Assembly: GCA_002398365.1 (NCBI GenBank)
Contig: DGYK01000060.1
Coordinates: forward strand, 83,743 to 116,983
Source of the DNA: Flammeovirgaceae bacterium UBA5008
GTDB taxonomy: Bacteria; Bacteroidota; Bacteroidia; Cytophagales; Cyclobacteriaceae
DNA length: 33,241 nucleotides
Reading direction: 5' to 3'
The notes below the pieces were generated by a model that was not told the DNA's origin, made no database searches, and saw nothing but the letters and a program-made list of their open reading frames with translations. Shown here one piece after another: positions 7,011-16,107 of this stretch. Every line of letters starts with the position of its first letter. Position 1 is the stretch's first letter. Both the position numbers and the translations under genes were made by a program.

Positions 7011-7379
7011 ATGCCAAAAAAGCCACCATCAGCCGCAGCCCTTGTTCCCAACAAGCATCAAAATTTTTTTGAAGATGTTTTTGAAGTCGTCCGACTGATA
7101 CCCAAAGGTAGGGTTACCAGCTATGGCGCCATTGCTCGTTACCTCGGCACCGCATCCAGCGCCCGCATGGTAGGTTGGGCCATGAATGCCTCGCATGCGG
7201 AGAAAAAAGTGCCTGCTCATCGCGTGGTGAATAGCCAGGGATTGCTTACCGGCAAACATCACTTTGTACCGCCCAGCTCCATGCAAAAACAACTTGAAAA
7301 GGAGGGGGTCAAGGTAGTCAAAGACAAAGTGCAGGATTTCTCAACGAAATTCTGGGATCCGGCCAAAGAGTTGCTATAA
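7011..7379 (+). CDS. Alkyltransferase-like protein (ATL; MGMT-family without active-site Cys)
   Basis: A 122-residue protein with the fold of the C-terminal domain of O6-alkylguanine-DNA alkyltransferase. VVRLIPKGRVTSYGAIARYL (27-46) is the DNA-binding HTH with the Arg-finger region, followed by SSARMVGWAM (49-58). The active-site PCHR motif is replaced by PAHRVVN (68-74), so Ala69 stands where the alkyl-accepting Cys would be. ATL proteins of this kind bind O6-alkylguanine and hand the lesion to nucleotide excision repair instead of reversing it. An in-frame GTG at 7005 would add two residues; I prefer ATG 7011. No partner gene is nearby; the next gene starts 71 nt downstream. Confidence 0.9.
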   Translation: MPKKPPSAAALVPNKHQNFFEDVFEVVRLIPKGRVTSYGAIARYLGTASSARMVGWAMNASHAEKKVPAHRVVNSQGLLTGKHHFVPPSSMQKQLEKEGVKVVKDKVQDFSTKFWDPAKELL

Positions 7380-7450
7380 AATGGAGAATCTCAAAAAGTT
7401 TGCAGCGTTCAAACCAAGAGTTTTAGTAGCTTAAGCCCTCCTTATTAAAT

Positions 7451-8476
7451 ATGATTATAGACCTTCGAAGTGATACCGTTACTCGCCCCACACCGGGCAT
7501 GCGCGATGCCATGTTTTCAGCCGAAGTGGGTGACGATGTTTTTGGTGAAGACCCAACAGTTAAGAAATTAGAAGAAAAATGTGCTTCATTACTCGGAATG
7601 GATGCCGCAGTTTTTTGTCCATCCGGCACCATGACGAATCAAATCGGTATTAAGATTTTAACACAGCCTTACGATGAAGTGATTTGCTATAAGGGCGCTC
7701 ATATTTACAAATACGAAGGAGGAGGATTGGCAGGCAACAGCAGTATCGGCACTAAATTATTGACTGGTGATAGAGGCAGAATTTCCGTAGAAGAGATTGC
7801 ACCGGTTATTGGCAATATCAACGATGTACATCAGGCCCGAACTTCTGTAGTGGCATTGGAAAACACGGTGGTACGCGAAGCCGGAAGCTATTATACATTA
7901 GAGCAGATCAAAAAGATAAGCGAATTCAGCCGGAGCAAAGGTATGGCGATGCATCTAGATGGTGCACGGCTTTTTAATGCGCTTACTGAAACGAAAGAAA
8001 ATCCGGTTGAATTCGGAAAATATTTTGACACCATTTCAATCTGCTTGTCGAAAGGCTTGGGCTCACCGGTGGGCTCTGTATTAGTTTGTAAAAAAGAATT
8101 AGAACTAAAAGCGCGCAGAATCCGCAAAGTATTTGGTGGAGGCATGCGACAAGCTGGGTTTTTGGCAGCAGCTGGAATTTATGCGTTAGATCATCATATT
8201 CATCGATTGAAAGAAGACCACGCCCGAGCAAAAACACTAGGCAACACTTTACAACAGTTGAATTGGGTTAAGTCAGTGATGCCAGTAGATACCAACATTG
8301 TGATTTTTGAAGTAGCCGAAGGATTAACACCTGAGAAGTGCCTAGCGATGTTTGCCAATCATCAGATTAAAGCATTGGCATTCAGTGCGACAGAAATCCG
8401 TCTGGTGACACATTTAGATTTTACAGATGACATGTTGCAACACACTTTATCAGCTTTTCGAAATATGAAATTTTAA
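7451..8476 (+). CDS. ltaE: Low-specificity L-threonine aldolase
   Basis: A 341-residue PLP enzyme of the GLY1/LtaE threonine aldolase family, which cleaves L-threonine or L-allo-threonine to glycine and acetaldehyde. Diagnostic segments are the N-terminal DLRSDTVTRPTPGMRDAM (4-21), GDDVFGEDPTV (27-37), the substrate/cofactor region HIYKYEGGG (84-92), HLDGARLFNA (168-177), and the Schiff-base lysine K201 in CLSKGLGSPVGS. The length is typical. It probably starts a plus-strand run: the DUF3667 gene begins 3 nt after its stop and rarA follows directly. Confidence 0.95.
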   Translation: MIIDLRSDTVTRPTPGMRDAMFSAEVGDDVFGEDPTVKKLEEKCASLLGMDAAVFCPSGTMTNQIGIKILTQPYDEVICYKGAHIYKYEGGGLAGNSSIGTKLLTGDRGRISVEEIAPVIGNINDVHQARTSVVALENTVVREAGSYYTLEQIKKISEFSRSKGMAMHLDGARLFNALTETKENPVEFGKYFDTISICLSKGLGSPVGSVLVCKKELELKARRIRKVFGGGMRQAGFLAAAGIYALDHHIHRLKEDHARAKTLGNTLQQLNWVKSVMPVDTNIVIFEVAEGLTPEKCLAMFANHQIKALAFSATEIRLVTHLDFTDDMLQHTLSAFRNMKF

Positions 8477-8479
8477 ATT

Positions 8480-9598
8480 ATGGAAGAACTAGGTAAAGCA
8501 CTGCCTGGGTCTGAAGGTTTTGTGGACGCAGAGCAAAACACTAAGGATACCAGCAAACACAATGAATTTTGTTTGAATTGTGGCACCAAGCTCCAAGATA
8601 CTTTTTGTCATCATTGTGGTCAGAAGGATATTCCGAAGCGGCAAACGCTGGGAGAACTGTGGACAAACTTTATCTCTTCGTTTTGGAGCTATGAAGGAAA
8701 GTTTTTTCTCACCACTAAGTTTTTAATTACGAAGCCTGGTTTCTTAGCGGTTGAGTACAATTCCGGAAAAAGAGAAAGTTATTACCATCCGGCTCGGATG
8801 TATGTGTTCATCAGCTTTGTTTTCTTTTTATTTTTTTCGATGTCTTCCAATTTAGATGGTGTGGTTGAAACAGGAGCAAGAGTTCAACTAGATCAAGAAG
8901 ACATTGCTGAGTTAAAAGAAGATCACCCCCAATTAAACATCGATTCGTTGTTTAAAATTGCTCCGGGCGATTCCAGTAAGAAGTGGTTAGTTCCACAGAC
9001 ACTGCTCGACTCAGTTAATAAATTAAATAAGAAGAAAAAAAGCAACGTAGGCTTTAGCCTAACCGATTCAAAATTTAATACATTCCAGCAATATGATTCG
9101 GCCCAGAATACCTTGCCTGAAGATAAGCGTGACAACTGGTTTGAACGCAAATTAAACAAGCGAAACTTTGAATTAAAGAAGCAGTACGAAGACAAAGATT
9201 TTGGTAAAGAATTCGGTCAAGCATTCTTTGATAACTTTTCAAAAGTGTTGTTTTTTCTCTTGCCTGTTTTTGCTTTGCTTCTTAAGCTTCTCTATGTACG
9301 TAGAGATTATTTTTATAGCGAGCACCTTGTGTTCTCTATTTATTACTACAACTTTTTTTATTTGGCTGGAACGCTTCAAATACTTACAGGCCATTTAGAT
9401 CATATTGCTATTTTTGATTGGGCAGGTACTTTAATCGGCTTTTGGATTTTCTTTTACCTGCTGTTTGCGATGAAGCGGATGTATGGACAAGGATGGGGAA
9501 AAACTATTTTGAAGTTCATGATCTTTGGGTTCTTATTCACGATTTGTATCGCAATAGGATTTAGTATCAGTGCTCTTTTTCTCTTATTCGCCATATAG
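8480..9598 (+). CDS. DUF3667 family membrane protein with N-terminal zinc ribbon
   Basis: A 372-residue protein. An N-terminal zinc ribbon has four cysteines (C31, C34, C43, C46 in CLNCG...CHHCGQ). The signature TLGELWTNFISSFWSYEGKF and TTKFLITKPGFLAVEYNSGK segments of DUF3667 come next, then YYHPARMYVF leading into a membrane helix (about 107-122). A soluble, lysine-rich loop of about 115 residues follows, then three or four membrane helices in the C-terminal 130 residues. DUF3667 proteins are common in Bacteroidota and their function is not established. The gene starts 3 nt after ltaE and ends 1 nt before the rarA ATG, so the three are probably co-transcribed. Confidence 0.88.
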   Translation: MEELGKALPGSEGFVDAEQNTKDTSKHNEFCLNCGTKLQDTFCHHCGQKDIPKRQTLGELWTNFISSFWSYEGKFFLTTKFLITKPGFLAVEYNSGKRESYYHPARMYVFISFVFFLFFSMSSNLDGVVETGARVQLDQEDIAELKEDHPQLNIDSLFKIAPGDSSKKWLVPQTLLDSVNKLNKKKKSNVGFSLTDSKFNTFQQYDSAQNTLPEDKRDNWFERKLNKRNFELKKQYEDKDFGKEFGQAFFDNFSKVLFFLLPVFALLLKLLYVRRDYFYSEHLVFSIYYYNFFYLAGTLQILTGHLDHIAIFDWAGTLIGFWIFFYLLFAMKRMYGQGWGKTILKFMIFGFLFTICIAIGFSISALFLLFAI

Positions 9599-9599
9599 C

Positions 9600-10871
9600 A
9601 TGATGTTGCACGCTCCATCGTCACCACTCGCTGAACGTATGCGCCCCACCAAATTGGAAGATTTGATTGGGCAAGAGCATCTGGTTGGTGAACAGGGCAT
9701 CATTCGTAAAGCGATACAAACGGGTAATGTACCATCCATGATTTTATGGGGCCCTCCGGGTGTAGGTAAAACTACCATAGCCAATATCATTGCCAATGAA
9801 GTAAAGAGGCCTTTTCACATGCTGAGTGCTGTTAGTGCCGGAGTGAAAGATGTCCGCGAGGTAATTGACCAAGCCAGGCGAGCAAGTCGGGTGATCTTAT
9901 TTATAGATGAGATTCACCGATTTAACAAATCACAGCAGGATGCTCTGCTCGGTGCTGTGGAAAAAGGAACGGTGACTTTGATTGGCGCCACTACCGAGAA
10001 TCCTTCTTTCGAGGTCAACTCCGCTTTGTTATCACGTTGCCAAGTCTATACGCTCAAGCCGCTCACAGAATCTGATTTGCTCAAGCTCATTCAACAAGCG
10101 CTGCAGCGCGATGTAGAGTTGAAAACACGACACGTAACGATTGTTGAGCACAACGCCCTGCTCAACATTTCTGGAGGAGATGCGCGAAAATTATTGAATT
10201 TGCTCGAACTTATCACTGAATCACAATCAGGTGATATTACGATTACCGATGCGCTCGTCACGGATGTGGCGCAAAAGCGAATCGCGATTTATGATAAGAA
10301 GGGAGAGCAACATTATGACATCATTTCTGCGTTTATCAAATCAATTCGCGGAAGCGACCCCAATGCGGCCGTGTATTATTTGGCGCGAATGATTGAAGGA
10401 GGTGAAGACGTGAAATTCATTGCCCGCAGAATGGTCATTCTGGCATCGGAAGATATTGGTAATGCAAACCCAACAGCATTGGTGATGGCGACCACTACAT
10501 TTCAAGCGGTAGATGTGATCGGCTATCCGGAAGCCCGCATTATCTTATCACAGTGTGCTATTTATCTGGCGAGTTCCCCAAAGAGCAACGCGAGCTATGT
10601 AGCGATTGATGCCGCGTTGAAAACAGTAAGCGAGACGGGTGATCTTTCCGTGCCGCTAGCCATTCGCAATGCACCTACCAAACTGATGAAGGAGTTGGAT
10701 TATGGAAAGGGCTATCAATATGCACATAGCTACAATAACAATTTTGCGAATATGGAATTTCTGCCGGAAGCCATTCAGGGTACACGGTTTTTCGATCCTG
10801 GAAATAACGCACGCGAAATTGAAATGAGAAATCATCTCAAAAAACTCTGGAAGGAGAAGTATGGATATTAA
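9600..10871 (+). CDS. rarA: Replication-associated recombination protein A (RarA/MgsA AAA+ ATPase)
   Basis: A 423-residue AAA+ ATPase of the RarA/MgsA/WRNIP1 family, related to clamp-loader subunits, which acts at stalled replication forks. From ATG 9600, Walker A is GPPGVGKT (51-58), Walker B is VILFIDE (98-104), and sensor 1 is the region IGATTENPSFEVN (128-140). The arginine-finger segment LLSRCQVY follows. The C-terminal tetramerisation region includes AFIKSIRGSDPNAAVYYLARM and RFFDPGNNAREIE. I chose 9600 because it lies 1 nt past the stop of the upstream gene. A second ATG at 9603 is equally possible. The longer in-frame start at 9570 would add ten non-conserved residues inside the upstream gene. 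Confidence 0.95.
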   Translation: MMLHAPSSPLAERMRPTKLEDLIGQEHLVGEQGIIRKAIQTGNVPSMILWGPPGVGKTTIANIIANEVKRPFHMLSAVSAGVKDVREVIDQARRASRVILFIDEIHRFNKSQQDALLGAVEKGTVTLIGATTENPSFEVNSALLSRCQVYTLKPLTESDLLKLIQQALQRDVELKTRHVTIVEHNALLNISGGDARKLLNLLELITESQSGDITITDALVTDVAQKRIAIYDKKGEQHYDIISAFIKSIRGSDPNAAVYYLARMIEGGEDVKFIARRMVILASEDIGNANPTALVMATTTFQAVDVIGYPEARIILSQCAIYLASSPKSNASYVAIDAALKTVSETGDLSVPLAIRNAPTKLMKELDYGKGYQYAHSYNNNFANMEFLPEAIQGTRFFDPGNNAREIEMRNHLKKLWKEKYGY

Positions 10872-10920
10872 TGTATGTTTGTAGGTACGAGTTTGGTACA
10901 AATAATAAATGAGTAAGTAA

Positions 10921-12996
10921 GTGCAGCGCCTCCAATTTGAATCTTCCCCTTATTTTATATTGATCTGCTTATTGCTGGGAGTAGCCTATGCCTATGTTTT
11001 GTACAAAGCAAAGCATCCGTGGAGCCAAGCTATCAACAAAGTATTATTTGCATTACGGGCGGTGTTGGTTTCATTGCTCGCATTTTTATTGTTGGGACCA
11101 ATCTTAAAACTGACCAGCAATATTTTTGAAAAACCGGCAGTTGTTTTTTTGATTGACAATTCCGTTTCCATGAAAGAAGTGGGCGACTCCACCAAGCGAC
11201 TGGCTTTGATGAACGAATTAAGGCAGAAGGGAAAAGAAATTCAAGACACCGGCTACGATGTCCTTTTTAAAGATCTCAATGGCAATGATGCAGATGAAAT
11301 AAGATTTAATTGTACCAAGTCAGACCTGCATTCGGGCATAAAAAATGTTATCACTTCATTTGAGGGAAAGAATCTAAATAGCATCATCCTCGTCAGCGAT
11401 GGTATTTATAATTCAGGTACTTCACCCATCTATTCGCCCCCACGTGTTCCAGTTTATACGGTTGGAGTTGGCGATACGACTCTACGTGCCGATTTGGTAT
11501 TGAAAGATGTTGCCTATAATAAAATTGCCTATCAGGGAAATAAGTTTCCGATTCGCGCAGAGGTACTGGCGCAACGATTGCCGAACACCGAGGTAAAAGT
11601 AAGCGTACTTAAAAATGGGAAAGTAGTTGAGCAACAGCAAAAGAACAGTGGCACAAGTTTGCTAACCAATTTTGACTTTTTAATTCAAGCACAAGAGAAG
11701 GGAGTTCATCGATACGATGTAATAGTGGAAACAGTGAAGGGAGAGTCTACTTCACGTAATAATCGGGCAAGTGTTTACATAGAAGTGGTGGAAGGTAAAA
11801 AGCGAATTCTATTAATTGCACCTGCACCGCATCCGGATATTAAAGCGATTCGTGCTGTTGTTGAAAAAAATGCGAATTATGAATTTATTTTACACATCCC
11901 TGGCATTGCCGATGCAAAACCCGAATGGTTGAAACCAGGTTCAACCGAACTGGTTATTTTTCATCAAACTGCTGACAGAGCGGGTCGCACGACAGCGCTC
12001 TTGCAACAGTTTCAGAAAAGTAAAACCTCATTGTGGCTGATGTTGGGCACCCAAACCAACTTTCGTCAACTCGCAGCGCTACAATTGCCTTTTTCATTTG
12101 AAAATTCAGGACAATGGGATGAGGTGACTCCGATTATCAATCAGTCTTTTCGTGATTTTAATTTTGTAGATAACACAGCCGGTATTGTCTCGGATTATCC
12201 TCCGGTAGAAGTTCCTTTCGGAAAATTCACATTTCCTACCAATGCTTCGGTGCTCATGTATCAGCGAATTGGAAGTGTAGCAACGCAGCGGCCACTATTA
12301 CTCACTTGGCAAAATGAAAACCAAAAGATGGCCGCATTGATAGGTGAGGGCATCTGGCGATGGCGGTTAAGTGAATTTGCGGATTCAGAAAAGACAGAAG
12401 TTTATGATGATGTATTCCTTAAATTGATTCAATACATGAGTACATTGGAAGACAAGAAGAAATTTAAAAGCTTTCCAATTATGCCTCAGTTTTCAGAAGC
12501 AGATGCCGCCACAATCGAAAGTCAGGTATACAACGATTTGTTTGAACCCGTATATGGAAATACGATTTCATTGGAGCTTCGCAACGAAGCAAACGAAATA
12601 TCCAGGTACCAATATGTAACAAGCCCGAGCGGCTCACGCTACCAGATTGGTGGCTTGCGCGAAGGTGTTTATCAATTCAAAGCTTCAACCGAGATGAATG
12701 GAAAAAGAGAATCTGTCAGTGGCCAGTTTTTGGTGGTTGCTCAAACCATCGAATCGCAAAACCTGACGGCTGATTTCCAATTGCTCCAACAAGTAGCAAA
12801 TGCCACACAAGGTAAATTCTTTTCAGCAACTGAGATTTCTAAATTAACAGAAGAGTGGAGAAATACTAAACCCACAGCACTCATTCACTCCAATGAATCC
12901 TTCAATCCATTGATTAATTTAAAATGGGTTTTCTTTTTATTACTGACACTGGTGAGTGGAGAATGGTTCTTACGAAAATATATGGGTGGGTATTAA
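10921..12996 (+). CDS. VWA-domain membrane protein (BatA-like topology)
   Basis: A 691-residue protein starting at GTG (no in-frame ATG gives an N-terminus with the membrane helices). Two N-terminal membrane helices lie at about 10-28 and 41-62. A von Willebrand A-like domain with the MIDAS signature DNSVS (79-83) runs to about residue 210 (IILVSDGIYNSG, VYTVGVGD). Further beta-rich domains follow, including a glutamine-amidotransferase-like segment (ILLIAPAPHPDIKAIRAV), and a C-terminal membrane helix (about 668-685) ends in RKYMGGY. This layout is common in Bacteroidota proteins next to BatA/BatB or MoxR genes, but none is adjacent here. Extracytoplasmic protein-protein interaction dependent on a metal ion is likely; the specific role is unknown. 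Confidence 0.82.
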   Translation: MQRLQFESSPYFILICLLLGVAYAYVLYKAKHPWSQAINKVLFALRAVLVSLLAFLLLGPILKLTSNIFEKPAVVFLIDNSVSMKEVGDSTKRLALMNELRQKGKEIQDTGYDVLFKDLNGNDADEIRFNCTKSDLHSGIKNVITSFEGKNLNSIILVSDGIYNSGTSPIYSPPRVPVYTVGVGDTTLRADLVLKDVAYNKIAYQGNKFPIRAEVLAQRLPNTEVKVSVLKNGKVVEQQQKNSGTSLLTNFDFLIQAQEKGVHRYDVIVETVKGESTSRNNRASVYIEVVEGKKRILLIAPAPHPDIKAIRAVVEKNANYEFILHIPGIADAKPEWLKPGSTELVIFHQTADRAGRTTALLQQFQKSKTSLWLMLGTQTNFRQLAALQLPFSFENSGQWDEVTPIINQSFRDFNFVDNTAGIVSDYPPVEVPFGKFTFPTNASVLMYQRIGSVATQRPLLLTWQNENQKMAALIGEGIWRWRLSEFADSEKTEVYDDVFLKLIQYMSTLEDKKKFKSFPIMPQFSEADAATIESQVYNDLFEPVYGNTISLELRNEANEISRYQYVTSPSGSRYQIGGLREGVYQFKASTEMNGKRESVSGQFLVVAQTIESQNLTADFQLLQQVANATQGKFFSATEISKLTEEWRNTKPTALIHSNESFNPLINLKWVFFLLLTLVSGEWFLRKYMGGY

Positions 12997-13144
12997 TGAA
13001 GTAAGCTCGATTTGATTTTCACTATATTGATGAATGATTTGCTAAGTAGTTGACTTTTTTATAACATACAATCAGAGTCACTTGTTAATCTATCCAATTA
13101 CAGCAATGTAGAGTTAATTTTTCGACTAGGGTAATACGTAAACT

Positions 13145-14323
13145 ATGAATTGGATAAAAGCCATTTTAGTTTTTCTCGTTGTACTATTCCTGTCGGATGG
13201 ATGTGTTGATCGGTTGCAAGTTGATTTGGAGCAAACCTCCAACCTTCCCATCGTTATAACGGGATTTATTAGTGACCAACCCGGTCCCTACGAAATTCGT
13301 GTAAGAAGATCATTTCCGATTGGCGGATCTAACAGATACGAAGTGCCAGTAGCTGTTAAAAAAATTGGTATCGTTGACAATCTCGGGAATGAAATTCTTT
13401 TATCTGAAAAAAGTCCTGGAGTTTATAGTACGGATGAAAACAGCTTTCAAGGTGTTGTCGGAAGAGCCTATCAATTGCATGTTGAATTATTAAACGGCAA
13501 GACCTATCAATCAATACCCGACACCATACCCTTGCCCACCAAAATCGATACGGTCTATTCCAAATACAGAAATTTTACCAATCTAATCGGAGGATATGAA
13601 TTTTACTTTGATGTTTTCTTCAATACCAGTACGAACCTGAACAATAATTTTTATTTTTTGTGGAAGTTCCGTGCTACGTTTAAAGTCGATACCCATCCGG
13701 AGCTTGAATTAGAGCAAGATCCTAAGGGCAGCACCCCTTGTGATTTTATAGGAATTGATTGTGCCGGTTGCCATCCTTGCAATATGCTTGCTAAATGTAC
13801 AGGGCTTCGCAACGTGGGGAATGTAGCCGAGCCAAAGTTTATTCGTGTAGGCCCATGCACCTGTTGCACGTGTTGGTACAGCATTTATAATGAAAGACCC
13901 ATTCTCACCAATTATTCCTTCTTAAGTCAGGGGCGTTTCGAAAATTTTAAAGTGGCATCTATTAAGCTAGATGACTACATCATCAATAGTAAAATATATA
14001 TTGATGTAGATCAGTATAATTTAACGCGGCAATCGTATTTATTTTATAAAGCAATTCAGGATCAGAAAGATGGAGCCACGAGTTTGTTTCAACCGCCATC
14101 CGGTAAAATCCCCACCAACTTCCAACAAATTGCAGGAGATGCAGAACCTATCAACGGATTTTTTTATACGGCATCCGTCAGCCAAAAAACGATCATCATT
14201 ACCAAAGAGGATGTGCCGAATGGAGGTTATCCGTTTTCGTATCCACTTCGGTTGATTAAGCGTACCTGCGTAGGGGTGTATCCCAATTCAACAACTACGA
14301 AGCCAACTTTTTGGGTGGATTGA
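13145..14323 (+). CDS. DUF4249 family lipoprotein, cysteine-rich
   Basis: A 392-residue probable outer-membrane lipoprotein. The signal peptide spans 1-19, with a lipobox-like SDGC ending at Cys20. The DUF4249 pattern is clear: an N-terminal LPIVITGFISDQPGPYEIRV beta segment, a YQLHVELLNGKTYQSIPDTIPLP segment, and the CW-containing motif typical of the family. Nine cysteines are packed within about 55 residues in the middle (from STPC to CTCCTCW). DUF4249 genes usually sit beside a TonB-dependent receptor; here there is none, and the gene stands alone with a convergent superoxide dismutase gene 10 nt downstream. Function is unknown; cell-envelope substrate binding is plausible. Confidence 0.85.
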   Translation: MNWIKAILVFLVVLFLSDGCVDRLQVDLEQTSNLPIVITGFISDQPGPYEIRVRRSFPIGGSNRYEVPVAVKKIGIVDNLGNEILLSEKSPGVYSTDENSFQGVVGRAYQLHVELLNGKTYQSIPDTIPLPTKIDTVYSKYRNFTNLIGGYEFYFDVFFNTSTNLNNNFYFLWKFRATFKVDTHPELELEQDPKGSTPCDFIGIDCAGCHPCNMLAKCTGLRNVGNVAEPKFIRVGPCTCCTCWYSIYNERPILTNYSFLSQGRFENFKVASIKLDDYIINSKIYIDVDQYNLTRQSYLFYKAIQDQKDGATSLFQPPSGKIPTNFQQIAGDAEPINGFFYTASVSQKTIIITKEDVPNGGYPFSYPLRLIKRTCVGVYPNSTTTKPTFWVD

Positions 14324-14333
14324 GAAGAAGTAT

Positions 14334-15044
14334 TTATAATTGCTTTGCCACTGTGTCCCAATTGATGGTGTTCCACCAATTGGCAATGTACTCGGCTCGC
14401 TTGTTTTGATATTTCAGATAATAAGCGTGTTCCCATACATCAATAGCCAGAAGAGGAGTTCCTTTTAATTCGCTCACATCCATCAAAGGGTTATCCTGAT
14501 TAGGAGTAGAGCCTATCTTTAGTTTTCCTCCATCGTTTACCAACCACGCCCAGCCGGAGCCAAAGCGTTTCATGGCCGCATCTGTAAATTGTTCTTTCAT
14601 TTTTTCGAATGAGCCGAAAGAACCTTGTATGGCGTCAGCTGTTTTTCCGGTAGGGGCTCCTCCTCCATTAGGCTTCATGACTTGCCAAAAGAAATTATGA
14701 TTCCAGGCACCGCCACCATTGTTGCGCGCTTTCGCGGATAACTTTGAAATATTCGAGAAGAATTGATGTTCGTTTTCAAAACTGATTTTTTCAGCGGCAA
14801 TGGCTTCATTCACATTTTTGATATAGGCAGCATGATGTTTTCCATAGTGAATTTCCATCGTCAACGCATCGATGTTCGGCTCGAGCGCATTCAGTGCATA
14901 CGGCAATGTAACCTGACTGAACTGCAAAGCAGGCGCTCCCATTGCCAAAAGCTCTGACGAATGCAGTAAGAGAGAACTACCAACAGTAGCCATTGCAGTA
15001 GTTTGAGCTATGTCTTTAATAAATTTTCTGCGTGTCGTTTTCAT
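14334..15044 (-). CDS. Superoxide dismutase (Mn/Fe family) with predicted Tat signal
   Basis: A 236-residue Mn/Fe superoxide dismutase, converting superoxide to H2O2 and O2. Metal ligands by alignment to the family are H66 (MEIHYGKHH), H116 (WNHNFFW), D202 and H206 (DVWEHAYY). The outer-sphere Gln is in the C-terminal half (Q183 in TPNQDNPL), which favours Mn or cambialistic use over Fe. Unusually, residues 1-36 form a twin-arginine signal (TTRRKFIK followed by a hydrophobic Ala/Thr/Leu stretch), so export of the folded enzyme is predicted. Mature-length sequence starts about residue 41. It is convergent with the DUF4249 gene. Confidence 0.93.
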   Translation of the reverse strand: MKTTRRKFIKDIAQTTAMATVGSSLLLHSSELLAMGAPALQFSQVTLPYALNALEPNIDALTMEIHYGKHHAAYIKNVNEAIAAEKISFENEHQFFSNISKLSAKARNNGGGAWNHNFFWQVMKPNGGGAPTGKTADAIQGSFGSFEKMKEQFTDAAMKRFGSGWAWLVNDGGKLKIGSTPNQDNPLMDVSELKGTPLLAIDVWEHAYYLKYQNKRAEYIANWWNTINWDTVAKQL

Positions 15045-15132
15045 ATCTTTCAGTCTATTCTTTTCACCAATTTTGTTAAGTAAAGTTACTCAAAAATAGC
15101 TAGCTTGCACTATACCATAAATTCAGAATACT

Positions 15133-16104
15133 ATGCCTGACATTCTGTATGATGAAGTCCCCTCGTTGGATCTGGCAGATTTTACCGGAGGTGATCCTGC
15201 CAAAAAGAAAAAGTTTGTAACTAGTTTAGGTGAAGCATACAACAACATTGGTTTTGTTGCTATCCGAAATCATTATTTAACAGATGAACTTTCTGCGCAG
15301 CTATACGATGTGATTAAAAAGTTTTTTGCATTACCCGATGAGGTAAAGAAGAAATATGAAATAGAAGGGCTAGCCGGTCAGCGTGGTTATATTGGTAAAG
15401 GAAAAGAACACGCGAAGGGAAGAAACACAGGCGATCTGAAAGAATTTTTTCATGTTGGTCAAGAGGTAAAAGATGGTGACCCGATCAAAAATGAATATCC
15501 GGATAATGTATGGCCCGCAGAGTTACCGGAATTTGAAAAGATTGCCTTGGAAGTGTATAAGCGATTGGAAAAAACAGGCGTTCAAATGTTGAAGGCCATC
15601 GCTCTTTATCTGCAGCTACCTGAAGATTATTTTGACGCTAAAGTAAAACACGGCAACAGTATCTTGCGCCCGATCCATTATTTCCCAATAGAAAATCCTG
15701 ATGCTGTTCCTGCTGATGCGGTACGCGCAGCAGAACACGGTGATATCAATCTGATCACATTGTTAATGGGCGCTAGTGCGGATGGCTTGCAAGTACTACG
15801 CAGAGATGGAAAGTGGATTCCCATCACGGCCCTGCCGGAACAACTTGTGGTGAATGTAGGTGATATGCTCGAGCGACTGACTAACAAAAAACTAAAGTCT
15901 ACCATTCACCGTGTAGTGAACCCTCCACGCGATCAAATGAATAAACCACGTTATTCGATTCCCTTCTTTATGCATCCACGCTCTGAAATGAGTTTGGCAT
16001 CGCTCCCGGGTTGCATCGATGATCAAAACCCGAAACAATGGTCTGATATAACTGCTGGAGAATTTTTAAGTCAACGCTTACGCGAGATTGGGTTAAAAAA
16101 ATAG
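15133..16104 (+). CDS. Isopenicillin-N-synthase-like 2-oxoglutarate/Fe(II) dioxygenase
   Basis: A 323-residue member of the isopenicillin N synthase-like oxygenases. The N-terminal DIOX_N-type region includes NNIGFVAIRNH (37-47) and FFALPDEVKKKYE (64-76). The double-stranded beta-helix core carries the Fe(II) facial triad H202, D204 (EHGDINLITLL) and H259 (STIHRVVNP). The 2-oxoglutarate-binding arginine is R273 in PRYSIPFF. All catalytic residues are present, so activity is expected, but the substrate cannot be predicted. Three nt separate it from the chromate-transporter-family gene, so the two are probably one transcription unit. No ATG-proximal Shine-Dalgarno is obvious. Confidence 0.9.
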   Translation: MPDILYDEVPSLDLADFTGGDPAKKKKFVTSLGEAYNNIGFVAIRNHYLTDELSAQLYDVIKKFFALPDEVKKKYEIEGLAGQRGYIGKGKEHAKGRNTGDLKEFFHVGQEVKDGDPIKNEYPDNVWPAELPEFEKIALEVYKRLEKTGVQMLKAIALYLQLPEDYFDAKVKHGNSILRPIHYFPIENPDAVPADAVRAAEHGDINLITLLMGASADGLQVLRRDGKWIPITALPEQLVVNVGDMLERLTNKKLKSTIHRVVNPPRDQMNKPRYSIPFFMHPRSEMSLASLPGCIDDQNPKQWSDITAGEFLSQRLREIGLKK

Positions 16105-16107
16105 ATT

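Noticed and set aside
7005..7379. Active O6-methylguanine methyltransferase
   Set aside because: The active-site Cys is replaced by Ala (PAHR), so it is an alkyltransferase-like protein.
10992..11195. Minus-strand 67-codon frame inside the VWA gene
   Set aside because: No coding features; shadow of the plus-strand gene.
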